Assembly (NCBI RefSeq): GCF_014205155.1
Contig: NZ_JACHMX010000001.1
Coordinates: 3,162,001 to 3,226,000 of the forward strand
Reading direction: 5' to 3'
Length of the DNA: 64,000 nt
Source: Amycolatopsis umgeniensis
GTDB taxonomy: Bacteria; Actinomycetota; Actinomycetes; Mycobacteriales; Pseudonocardiaceae
In this document: positions 18,530-26,026 of the stretch, piece by piece
Numbering within the stretch: the stretch's first letter is position 1
Layout of the letters: every line of letters begins with the position of its first letter
Notes under the pieces: model-generated
Databases searched by the model: none
What the model saw: only the letters and a program-made list of their open reading frames with translations
Told to the model about the DNA's origin: nothing
Position numbers and translations under genes: made by a program

Positions 18530-18582
18530 GTTGCGAAAGCCACTTTCGCAACCTTGAACGTTGCGAAAGTGGCTTTCGCAAC
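18530..18582. repeat. Four-fold symmetric palindrome
   Basis: Two 23-bp arms (18530-18552 and 18560-18582) are perfect reverse complements. Each arm is also an inverted repeat, GTTGCGAAAG / CTTTCGCAAC around a 3-nt centre. In RNA or single-stranded DNA it can fold as one long hairpin or two short ones; in duplex DNA it could form a cruciform. Confidence 0.85.
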
Positions 18583-18621
18583 ACGCGCTGCCGTCCAGCC
18601 GCGCACCGGGTGACCAAGGTC

Positions 18622-18663
18622 CGCGAAGGCCTCCTAGTCCGTCTAGGAGGCCTTCGCGATTTT
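18622..18663 (+). terminator. Hairpin terminator
   Basis: 16-bp arms CGCGAAGGCCTCCTAG / CTAGGAGGCCTTCGCG with a 5-nt loop, followed by ATTTTG. The AAGGCCTCC core recurs at 41741 and 50947. Confidence 0.8.
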
Positions 18664-18740
18664 GCTTCGCACGCGACGCACGCTTCGCAGTCCTTCGCGA
18701 CCCGTCCGGACAGCTCCCGAAACGCGCTAACCTGCACAAA

Positions 18741-18811
18741 GAGAGCAAGGGACCTTTGCTGTCACTTACTTAGCCATGCTAAGCGAGCGATAGCAAAGGT
18801 CCCTTGCTCTC
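18741..18811. terminator. Bidirectional hairpin of the AGCAAGGGACCTTTGCT family
   Basis: 20-bp perfect arms (18741-18760 and 18792-18811) around a loop with an inner CTTAG/CTAAG stem; CGTTTT follows on the plus strand. Second member of the family seen at 10931 and 29292. It lies just after the MFS gene end. Confidence 0.78.
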
Positions 18812-18835
18812 GTTTTCCGGACGGGCCGGGAACCG

Positions 18836-20368
18836 CTAGTGGGTCATGACCGGCGGAGCCGCCGGGACCTCACCGTCTGCGCCCTCCGGCGTCGCCGGCT
18901 TGGTCTTCGGCAGGAACGCCGCCGGGATCAGGCACAGCGCGAGCAGGATCATCGACCACAGGAACGTGGTCGAAAACGCGTCGGCGGTGAGCCCCGAAGC
19001 CGCCTCGTGCGTCGCCGGGTTCATCACCGCGGCCGTCGCGGCCAGCTGCCCCTGCGCGGTCGGCACACCGAACTTCCCGGCCAGCAGCGCCGCCAGGATG
19101 ATCGACAGCACGGCCGCGCCGATCGCGCCCGCGGTCTGCTGCACGATGTTCGTCGCCGTCGACGCTTTCGCCATGTCCTCCGACTTGAGCGTCTGCAACG
19201 CGGCCGAGGTGATCGGCATCATCGTCGCGCCCATGCCGAGCCCCATCACGAACAGCGCCGAGAGCAGCAGCCAGTACGGCGTCGTCGCGGAGAGCTGGGT
19301 GAAGGCGATCAGGCCGGCGAGCATCAGCACGAGACCGGGCAGCACGATCTTCCGCGCGCCGATCTTGTCCGCGAACCTGCCCGCGATCGGCATGGTCAGC
19401 ATCGCGCCGAAACCCTGCGGGGCGAGCAGCAGACCGGCGTTCATCGCCGATTCACCCCGCGCCAGCACGAAATACGTAGGCAGGAGCAGCATCGCGCCGA
19501 AGAACGCGACGCAGAAGAAGGTCATCGTCACCATGGCGATGGAGAACGACCCGTTCTTGAACAGTTTCAGGTCGAGCAGCGGGTTCGTGACCCGGTTCGC
19601 CCGGAACACGAACGCCACCAGCAACCCGATCCCGGCGAGCGCGGGCAGCCAGACCTCCACCGCGCCGACGCCGCCGGCCGACGGGATGTTCGAAACGCCG
19701 AAGATCAGCGCCGCCAGACCCGGCGACACCATCAGCATGCCGACGAAGTCGAACCGCTCGCTCGGCTCCGGCCGGTCCTTCGGCAGCACTCGCCAGGCCA
19801 GCGCCATGGTGATCAGGCCGATCGGCACGTTGATGTAGAAGATCCAGCGCCAGCTCACCGCGTCGACCAGCCAGCCGCCGAGGATCGGGCCGCCGATCGG
19901 GCCGAGCAGCATCGGCACCCCGAGCACGCCCATCACGCGCCCGATCCGGTGCGGTCCGGCGGCCCTGGTCAGGATCGTCATGCCGGCGGGCATCAGCATG
20001 CCGCCGCCGAAGCCCTGCAGGACCCGGAAGATGATCAGCGATTCGACGTCCCAGGCCATGCCCGCGAGCATCGAGCCGATCAGGAACAGCCCGATCGCGG
20101 TCATGTAGAGCCGCTTGGTGCCGAACCGGTCCGAGGCCCAGCCGGTGACCGGGATGACCGTGGCCAGCGCCAGCATGTACCCGGTCGCGATCCACTGGAT
20201 GGTGTCGAACGAGGTCTGGAACTCGATGGTCAGTTTCTGGAGCGCGACGTTGACGACCGTCGTGTCGAGAATCGCCATGATCGCGCCGAGAATGACGACG
20301 ACGGCGACCTTGAGCACGCCCGCGTCGAGTTTGTCGCTGCCCGGCGCCGCCGGGCTTTGCGTTGACAT
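18836..20368 (-). CDS. DHA2-family MFS multidrug efflux transporter
   Basis: 510 residues from ATG 20368, which has GGACGGA upstream; the frame itself opens much earlier. Fourteen hydrophobic segments are apparent. Motif C-like GxxxGPxxGG appears as GPIGGPILGGWLV, the motif A region as SDRFGTKR, and LDTTVVNVAL at the N-terminus is characteristic of DHA2 (EmrB/QacA) proton-drug antiporters. The substrate is unknown. No regulator adjoins it, but a 13-bp inverted repeat about 105 bp upstream looks like an operator for one elsewhere. Confidence 0.9.
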   Translation of the reverse strand: MSTQSPAAPGSDKLDAGVLKVAVVVILGAIMAILDTTVVNVALQKLTIEFQTSFDTIQWIATGYMLALATVIPVTGWASDRFGTKRLYMTAIGLFLIGSMLAGMAWDVESLIIFRVLQGFGGGMLMPAGMTILTRAAGPHRIGRVMGVLGVPMLLGPIGGPILGGWLVDAVSWRWIFYINVPIGLITMALAWRVLPKDRPEPSERFDFVGMLMVSPGLAALIFGVSNIPSAGGVGAVEVWLPALAGIGLLVAFVFRANRVTNPLLDLKLFKNGSFSIAMVTMTFFCVAFFGAMLLLPTYFVLARGESAMNAGLLLAPQGFGAMLTMPIAGRFADKIGARKIVLPGLVLMLAGLIAFTQLSATTPYWLLLSALFVMGLGMGATMMPITSAALQTLKSEDMAKASTATNIVQQTAGAIGAAVLSIILAALLAGKFGVPTAQGQLAATAAVMNPATHEAASGLTADAFSTTFLWSMILLALCLIPAAFLPKTKPATPEGADGEVPAAPPVMTH

Positions 20369-20471
20369 GAAGAATCCGTCCCCTGGTACTCGGTGTATCC
20401 CTCGGACGCGACGACCCCCGTCTGCCGCGACTACGGAACTGACGCCCGGCGAACCGCCGGACCTTCCCCAA

Positions 20472-20501
20472 CCGCGCTTGTGCACAAATGCGCAAGCGCG
20501 G
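20472..20501. promoter_or_regulatory. Inverted repeat upstream of the MFS pump (candidate operator)
   Basis: CCGCGCTTGTGCA (20472-20484), CAAA, TGCGCAAGCGCGG (20489-20501): 13-bp arms with one mismatch, and TTGTGCACAA is centred inside. It is about 105 bp upstream of the pump start. A repressor site is likely; a hairpin is possible. Confidence 0.45.
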
Positions 20502-20549
20502 GTTTGTAGCCGAGGGTAGCCGAACACGGGTTTTACATGCCAACTTTTT

Positions 20550-20588
20550 CCCCGTATGCGGGCCGAAAGGGCAGACCCGCATACAGGG
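20550..20588 (-). terminator. Hairpin at the end of the YeeE gene
   Basis: CCCCGTATGCGGG (20550-20562) and CCCGCATACAGGG (20576-20588) pair with one mismatch just past the YeeE stop. No T run follows on the minus strand. Confidence 0.5.
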
Positions 20589-20603
20589 TGTCACGAAGAG
20601 TGA

Positions 20604-21872
20604 TCAGCAGACACTGTCCGCGGGAGCCGGGTTGCCGAGGCCGAACAGCGGCCGCAGCTTGAGCCCGATCCAGGTGCCGCCGAGCGCGAAAACGCCCCAC
20701 AGCCAGCCGTGCAGGCTGCCGACCGAGATCCCGCCGAGGTAGGCGCCGATGTTGCAGCCGCCCGCCATCCGCGCGCCGACGCCCATCAGGATCCCGCCGA
20801 GCACCGCGGCCACGGCGGTGCGCCACGGGATCGAGCTGTGGATCTTCCACGCGCCCGCCGCCGCGGCGGCGACCCCCGCGCCGATCATGATGCCGATGTC
20901 GGTGAGGCTGTTCTTGTCCTTCCAGATCGGCCCCGCCAGCGAAGCCGCGTTCGCCTTGATCCGCCAGAACTCCCACGTCTCCGGATGCAGTCCGAACACC
21001 TGCAGGATCTTGGCTCCCCACAAGGAGAACGCGCTCGTGACGCCCCAGATCCCGCCGGAGACCAGGAAGACAGCGCCCGCCAGCACCCCGAGCACGACGG
21101 CGCCGACGAGGACCGGCCAGGAACCGCGGTAGATCCGGGCGAAGCCGCGCGCGGTCGGCACGACGTCGACGGGCGGCGGGTTGCGGCGCTTCTGCACGAA
21201 CCGGGTGCCCAGCACGATCGCGGCGAGGACGGCGATGGTGATCGCCCACGAGCCGAACCAGCCGACGTGGTCGGACAGCAGGATCCCCTTGAACTCGGGC
21301 CAGCCGGACAGCAGCGGATACGCCCATGTGTAGAGGACCGAACCGGTGATGAACCCGCCGAGGGTCAGCACGATCGTCGACTGACCGGAACCGACCGCGA
21401 ACAGGGTTCCGGAAGCGCACGCGCCGCCCAGCTGCATCCCGATCGCGAAGACCGTCGCGCCGACGAACAACGCGAGCCCCAGCCCGCCCGCGGTCGGATT
21501 CGGCGTGCTGCCGAACAGGCCGGAGCCGGTGCCGACGATCAACGCGATCAAGGTCGCGGCCGTGCCGAGCAGCAGCGTGTGCGCCCGCAGGCCCTGGCCG
21601 TTGCCGACCGCGATCAGCTGGCGCCAGGCCGAGGTGAAACCGAAACGGGAGTGGAAGAGCGCGAGGCCGAGCAGCAGACCGAGGATCAGCAGGACACCGA
21701 ACTTGGCGCCGTGCGCCGCCCAGACGTACCAGGTCAGACCGACCGCGAGAACACCGGCGACCGCCAGCGGCACGATCTTGACCGGCTCCTCCGGTTGCGG
21801 GACCGGGGCGGCGCAGGAGGTCGGGAAGTCGAGGAGTTTCTTCTCACCGGCTTGGGTTTCTGTCGTCGCCAC
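20604..21872 (-). CDS. YeeE/YedE-family thiosulfate-type transporter
   Basis: 422 residues, about ten hydrophobic helices, in two homologous halves. Each half has the conserved cysteine motif of the family: Cys152 in GGACASGTLF and Cys373 in GGCNIGAYLGGIS. Studied YeeE (TsuA) proteins pass thiosulfate through hydrogen bonds to these cysteines. Cytosolic sulfur acceptors (YeeD/TusA) are not visible nearby. Its presence in the same window as cbs and metB is suggestive but they are not in one operon. Selenium or other sulfur species are alternatives. Confidence 0.88.
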   Translation of the reverse strand: MATTETQAGEKKLLDFPTSCAAPVPQPEEPVKIVPLAVAGVLAVGLTWYVWAAHGAKFGVLLILGLLLGLALFHSRFGFTSAWRQLIAVGNGQGLRAHTLLLGTAATLIALIVGTGSGLFGSTPNPTAGGLGLALFVGATVFAIGMQLGGACASGTLFAVGSGQSTIVLTLGGFITGSVLYTWAYPLLSGWPEFKGILLSDHVGWFGSWAITIAVLAAIVLGTRFVQKRRNPPPVDVVPTARGFARIYRGSWPVLVGAVVLGVLAGAVFLVSGGIWGVTSAFSLWGAKILQVFGLHPETWEFWRIKANAASLAGPIWKDKNSLTDIGIMIGAGVAAAAAGAWKIHSSIPWRTAVAAVLGGILMGVGARMAGGCNIGAYLGGISVGSLHGWLWGVFALGGTWIGLKLRPLFGLGNPAPADSVC

Positions 21873-21994
21873 CAGGACTCCAGGTCGATCGGCGGGTCGG
21901 GGACGAGCAACGTTAGGACCGGTGACCGGCCGATCGCAGCCCGTCCCACACTGTGCGACGAATGGGGGCTCACACGCGGCCGGATGGCGGCGGC

Positions 21995-22015
21995 GATACC
22001 AAAGGTCCCTTGCTC
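21995..22015. repeat. Half copy of the AGCAAGGGACCTTTGCT hairpin
   Basis: GATACCAAAGGTCCCTTGCTC matches the right arm (GATAGCAAAGGTCCCTTGCTC) of the elements at 10931 and 18741 with one change, but there is no left arm. It lies just past the LppU-like gene stop, where an intact copy would serve as its terminator. Confidence 0.7.
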
Positions 22016-22022
22016 CGCCGGG

Positions 22023-22535
22023 CTACTTGGTGCTCTTGACGCAGACCGTCGAAAGAGGCGTCGAGTAGCCCTTGAGGTGAGTCGCTTCCGTGTCGTCACA
22101 AGTCGCGGCGCCGTCGGTCACCTTCACGACCTCCGCGTCCTTCGCGGGGTCCGAGCAGGGAACCTTCTGATAGGCCACGCTGTCGGCGAGGAAGTTCTCC
22201 AGGCAGTCGCCCTGCTTCGCGTTGATCATCATGCAGAGCTTGTACGAGGCGAAGGTCTTGTCGACGACGAGCTGGTCGTACTCGCCCTCCGGGCACGCGG
22301 CGCCGGCCTCGGTCTTCGCCCCCGCCTTCGCGTTGGCCTCGGCCGAACCGCAGTCGGCCTTGGCCGGATCCGCGTCCACGTCGCCGAACGTGGTGATCGC
22401 GTAGCAGTCGCCCACCCGGACGTCGTCGGTGTTCGAGAGGTATCCGAAGATCCACGACGACGCGCTGAGCAGCACGATCGCGACCGGCACCAGGATGCCC
22501 ACCCAGAACCACTTGGAACGCCTGTGCTCGGTCAT
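22023..22535 (-). CDS. LppU-like membrane-anchored protein with cysteine-rich outer domain
   Basis: 170 residues. One transmembrane helix (about 10-30, FWVGILVPVAIVLLSASSWIFG), then an extracellular domain with VRVGDCYAI, ADCGSAEANAK, GAACPEGEYDQL, LCMMINAKQGDCL, VPCSDP and TVCVKSTK. The spaced cysteines and the VGDC...VxC pattern fit the LppU/SCO3897-type domain of actinobacterial envelope proteins, probably disulfide-bonded. Function is unknown. Confidence 0.7.
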   Translation of the reverse strand: MTEHRRSKWFWVGILVPVAIVLLSASSWIFGYLSNTDDVRVGDCYAITTFGDVDADPAKADCGSAEANAKAGAKTEAGAACPEGEYDQLVVDKTFASYKLCMMINAKQGDCLENFLADSVAYQKVPCSDPAKDAEVVKVTDGAATCDDTEATHLKGYSTPLSTVCVKSTK

Positions 22536-22560
22536 GTCAGAGAGTATTCACCACCACGGA

Positions 22561-22592
22561 AAAGGGCGCCCCGATCGCTCGGGGCGCCCTTT
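22561..22592 (-). terminator. Terminator after the Bax-inhibitor gene
   Basis: Perfect 12-bp arms AAAGGGCGCCCC / GGGGCGCCCTTT with an 8-nt loop, 16 nt past the end of the yccA-type gene; on the minus strand the stem ends in CCCTTT. Confidence 0.8.
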
Positions 22593-22607
22593 CGCGGAAA
22601 ACGCGGG

Positions 22608-23447
22608 TCAGTCGTTTTGGAAGTACGACAGCAACCGCAGGATCTCGAGGTACAGCCAGACCAGCGTGGTCATCAGGCCGAAGGCGACGTACCAGGACCA
22701 CTTCGACGGCGTGCCTTCGCGGATCATCCGGTCGGCCTGGTCGAAGTCGAGCAGGAAGCTGAACGCCGCGACACCGATCACCACGAGGCTGAAGATGATC
22801 GCGATCGGACCACCGTCACGCAGCGGGTTGAAATTGAAGAAAAGGCTGGTGACGAGGTTGACCAGCATCATGATCGCGACGCCGACCACGGCGCCGATGA
22901 TCCACTTGGTCAGCTTCGGGGTGACCTTGACGGCACCCGTCTTGTAGACGACCAGCATCGCGATGAAGACACCGGCTGTACCGACGATGGCCTGCAGCGC
23001 GATACCGGGGTACAGCGCTTCGAACAGACCGCTGATCGCACCGAGGAAGACACCCTCGACGGCCGAGTACGCCAGCGTGAGCGGGCCGCTCGGCATCTTC
23101 TTGAAGATGATCACCAGCGAAATCACGAGGCCGACGATCATCGAGCCGACGAGCGCGCCGATCACGGCACCGGGGATGCCCATGATCTTGCCGGTCGCCG
23201 ACATCGGGATCTGGCTGATCGCCCAGATCGCGGTGAGCACACCGGTCACCAGCGCCGTGCCGAGACTCAGCGCCGTCTTGATGACGACGTCGTCGACGGT
23301 CATCGGACGGTCGTCGGCGCCGGCGGAGGTCTGCGGAGGGCCGTAGCCGGGCACGCCGCCCTGGGGTTGGTTGAAGCCTACGTTGGGTCCGTACTCCGCC
23401 GCGCCACGCGGCAGGTTCCGGAACGCCGGGTTGCTACTGGATCGCAC
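22608..23447 (-). CDS. Bax inhibitor-1 / YccA family membrane protein
   Basis: 279 residues from GTG 23447 with AGGAGGATCAG upstream. A 45-residue Pro/Gly cytoplasmic tail precedes seven hydrophobic helices; the ending FSFLLDFDQADRMIREG... and WYLEILRLLSYFQND (shown in part) contains the conserved C-terminal Asp residues of BI-1 proteins, which act as a pH-sensitive calcium leak in the bacterial member studied (YetJ). Its physiological role here is unknown. Confidence 0.88.
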   Translation of the reverse strand: MRSSSNPAFRNLPRGAAEYGPNVGFNQPQGGVPGYGPPQTSAGADDRPMTVDDVVIKTALSLGTALVTGVLTAIWAISQIPMSATGKIMGIPGAVIGALVGSMIVGLVISLVIIFKKMPSGPLTLAYSAVEGVFLGAISGLFEALYPGIALQAIVGTAGVFIAMLVVYKTGAVKVTPKLTKWIIGAVVGVAIMMLVNLVTSLFFNFNPLRDGGPIAIIFSLVVIGVAAFSFLLDFDQADRMIREGTPSKWSWYVAFGLMTTLVWLYLEILRLLSYFQND

Positions 23448-23761
23448 CTGATCCTCCTGGATCTACTGGCACCTGCATCGGGTTCAACGACCGCGGGGGC
23501 CGCCCGGTTCCCGTCGAAGTAAAGACGACTTTACTCACATTCCCGGCGAGACCCATCCCCCACACCGTATGCGGCGTGGATCACCGACCGCTCACCGATA
23601 CCCCACCTGATGCCCTATTGCCAAAACCGCTGCTCACAGGACACCCTGCACGTTGCGTGTTCGGATACTCACCGAAGGCGTGTCGGGGAACCTATCGATC
23701 GTGTGACCTGCATCGACGTAAATGCGCCGGGGCAGAACGCGGCCAAAGGAGTCAACACACC
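23448..23761. other. Divergent promoter region, no gene
   Basis: 314 bp between the Bax-inhibitor gene (minus) and the SpaA-like gene (plus). The only clear structure is the inverted repeat at 23518-23535 and the AAAGGAG ribosome-binding site at 23744-23750. Short open frames here have no support. Confidence 0.6.
23518..23535. promoter_or_regulatory. Inverted repeat AGTAAAG-ACGA-CTTTACT
   Basis: Perfect 7-bp AT-rich arms with a 4-bp spacer, about 70 bp upstream of the Bax-inhibitor start and 230 bp upstream of the SpaA-like gene. AT-rich symmetric sequence is rare in this DNA, so an operator is plausible. Confidence 0.4.
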
Positions 23762-25231
23762 ATGGGGTGGACCACACGCCCGAGCGTGCGTTCGCGCGCC
23801 TTGACCAGCCTGATCGCGACGTGCCTGCTCGGCGCCCTGTCCGCCACCGTCGCGGCGACACCGGCCTCCGCCGCCAAGCAGGAAGGCGTCGGCTACGAGG
23901 TCACGCCAGGCCAGACGGTCGAGAACAAACCCAGGGCCCGGGATTGGCTCGGTTCCTACGTCGTCGACGGCAAGCACGTGTTCTGTGTCTCCTTCCAGCT
24001 GAAGGCGCCGGACACGGACGAGAAGTACAAGCCCGGCGACGAACTCCTCGACAAGTGGGGCGCGAAGCTCCCCGAGGACACCGCGGCCAACATCTCCTAC
24101 CTGCTGCTGCGCTACGGCGGCACGCAGGACAAGGCCGAGGCGGCGGCGCTCGCGCACCTGCTGCACTCGTGGACGTCGAAGCCGCGTTCCGCCGAAGACC
24201 TCAAGCCGAACTTGCCCGCGAACAAGCTCGGTTACGACATCCAGGGCCACCTCGACAAGCTGAAGGCGCAGCACGCCGACGCCGCCACGGCCGTCGAGAA
24301 GCTGACCAAGGACGCCGAGGCCAACCGCGGCCCGTGGACCACCGCCATCGCGCCGCCGAAGGAAGACCAGCACATCGGCACCGCCGGCGAGTGGAAGATC
24401 AGCGTCAAGAACGCCAAGGGCAAGGGCATCTCCGGGGTTCCGGTGAAGCTCACCCCGTCGAACGCGACCGTCGACGGCGACGAGGGCACCAAGCCCGCGT
24501 CGAACTCGACGGCCAAGGCCGAGAAGGCCACCACGGTCAAGACCGGCGAGGACGGCACCGTGACGGTCAAGGTGACGCCGACCGGTGACCAGCCGAAGCT
24601 GGCGAGCTCGCTGTCCGCCCCCGCGGACCGGCCGTACGTGCAGTTCCCGGTCGAGACCGGCGTGCAGAAGGTCGTCTCGACGGGCGGCGAGAAGGAACTG
24701 AAGGCCCAGGGTGTCGCGGTCGTCTCGAAGCCGGGCAAGGTCCAGGTGACGAAGATCGACGCGAAGACCGGCAAGGGCATCGCCGGCGCCGCGCTGCGGA
24801 TCACCGCCAAGGACAAGACCGCGGCCGCCGTCGGCCACGACGGCAAACCGCTCAACGGCGCCGACGGCAAACCCGCCGTCGTCACCACCGAAGGCGAGAC
24901 CGGGACGGTCACCCTGGAGAACCTGCGGACCCCGCAGGAGATCTGCGTGATCGAGGTCAACGCGCCGCCGGGCTACACCAACGCGTTCGATCCGAAGAAT
25001 CCGCCGTCCGCCTGCGGTGAGGTCAAGCCGGGTGAGACGCTGGCACTCGAGGTCGCCAACACGCCCAACGAGGTTCCGCGCACCATTCCCGCCGGCGACC
25101 GGCCGGTGGCGATGATGCAGGGCACCGTCGAGAACTCGGCGTCGACCGCCGGGATCCTCGGCGTCGGCGCGCTCGCGCTGCTCGGTTCGGTGATGGTGGG
25201 CGTGGCCGCGCGGCGGTCTTCGCGACGCTAA
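23762..25231 (+). CDS. SpaA-like cell-surface protein with C-terminal sorting-type tail
   Basis: 489 residues from ATG 23762. A signal peptide (ending ASA-A37/A38) precedes a domain with a single early Cys (HVFCVSFQL) and AAALAHLLHSW, loosely like a thioester-type domain. Middle: an Ig-like segment (GEWKISVKNAKGKGISGVPVKL, quoted in part). Residues about 327-440: a SpaA/prealbumin-like domain (VQVTKIDAKTGKGIAGAAL, YTNAFDP). The C-terminus has a hydrophobic helix (from about 463) and a basic RRSSRR tail, the form of a sortase substrate, but no LPxTG; TIPAG (441-445) and SASTAG just before the helix are the only candidates. A class F sortase gene follows 12 nt later. Confidence 0.82.
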   Translation: MGWTTRPSVRSRALTSLIATCLLGALSATVAATPASAAKQEGVGYEVTPGQTVENKPRARDWLGSYVVDGKHVFCVSFQLKAPDTDEKYKPGDELLDKWGAKLPEDTAANISYLLLRYGGTQDKAEAAALAHLLHSWTSKPRSAEDLKPNLPANKLGYDIQGHLDKLKAQHADAATAVEKLTKDAEANRGPWTTAIAPPKEDQHIGTAGEWKISVKNAKGKGISGVPVKLTPSNATVDGDEGTKPASNSTAKAEKATTVKTGEDGTVTVKVTPTGDQPKLASSLSAPADRPYVQFPVETGVQKVVSTGGEKELKAQGVAVVSKPGKVQVTKIDAKTGKGIAGAALRITAKDKTAAAVGHDGKPLNGADGKPAVVTTEGETGTVTLENLRTPQEICVIEVNAPPGYTNAFDPKNPPSACGEVKPGETLALEVANTPNEVPRTIPAGDRPVAMMQGTVENSASTAGILGVGALALLGSVMVGVAARRSSRR

Positions 25232-25243
25232 AGAGGTTCAGGA

Positions 25244-25927
25244 ATGTCAGTACGACGCGGGTTCGCGCTGGGTGCCGTCACGGTCCTGTGCGCGGACCTC
25301 GTCGCGGCCCTGATCATCTGGCCGCCGACGACAGTGGTGACGGGGGCGGCTCAGCCCGTCTCCGTCTCCGTCGCGGGCGGCGCCCCGGCCGCGCCCGCGC
25401 AGCAGGAAGTCACTCCGCCGCCGGAGATCGGCCCGACGACGCCGCCTCCCGCCCCGCCGCCGTCGAAGGAACCCGAAGCCCCGAAACCGCAGGGCCCCGG
25501 CACGATCCGGCTGCCGGCGGGGGGCGCGGCGAAACTCGTGCGCAAGGAACTCGGGCCGGGCGCGGAACTGCCGGTGCCGGAGAACCTCGGCGAGGTCACC
25601 TGGTGGGGCGCCGAGCTGAGTTCGAAGACCGGGGCGAGCGTGTTCGCCGGGCACGTGAACTGGAAGGGCGCGACGGGTCCGTTCGCGGAGCTGTGGACTG
25701 AACGGATCGGCGGTGCCGTCACCGTGGTCGACAAGGCCGGGAAGTCTTGGCAGTACAAGGTTTCCCAGCTGATCACGCTCAAGAAGAACGAACTGCCGCA
25801 ACGGGCGGACGAACTGTTCGGCCAGTCCGGTCCCCATCGGGTGGTCCTCGTCACCTGCGGCGGCCGCTGGGTCGGCGGAGAGACCGGCTACGCCGAGAAC
25901 AGGGTCGTCATCGCCGACCCGGCCTAG
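25244..25927 (+). CDS. Class F sortase
   Basis: 227 residues. An N-terminal signal anchor (about 8-26) and a Pro/Ala-rich linker (45-85) lead to a compact catalytic domain with His137 (FAGHVNWKG), Cys205 (LVTCGG) and Arg220 (AENRVV), the sortase triad. The GHVNW...GPFAEL form and short length fit class F, typical of actinobacteria. It sits 12 nt after the SpaA-like gene and probably anchors it to peptidoglycan. Confidence 0.9.
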   Translation: MSVRRGFALGAVTVLCADLVAALIIWPPTTVVTGAAQPVSVSVAGGAPAAPAQQEVTPPPEIGPTTPPPAPPPSKEPEAPKPQGPGTIRLPAGGAAKLVRKELGPGAELPVPENLGEVTWWGAELSSKTGASVFAGHVNWKGATGPFAELWTERIGGAVTVVDKAGKSWQYKVSQLITLKKNELPQRADELFGQSGPHRVVLVTCGGRWVGGETGYAENRVVIADPA

Positions 25928-26026
25928 TTACCCGTGAGTAACTTCACGGGTGCCGTGGTGGTCAGCGCCGTGGTGATGCAGCAGAATGCCGGTGGACGCG
26001 GGCGAACACGGTGAAGGGTGAGGCAG

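Larger units (their letters stand above)
18489..18835. other. Intergenic region with three unrelated long hairpins
   Basis: 347 bp between the ends of the thiolase (plus) and the MFS pump (minus). It contains no credible gene. It holds three perfect inverted repeats of different sequence (18530-18582, 18622-18658, 18741-18811), listed separately, which is more than needed to end two convergent transcripts. Confidence 0.8.

Noticed and set aside
25084..25098. LPxTG sorting signal in the SpaA-like protein
   Set aside because: The only nearby sequence is TIPAG, which lacks the Leu-Pro-x-Thr-Gly order and is too far from the hydrophobic helix.
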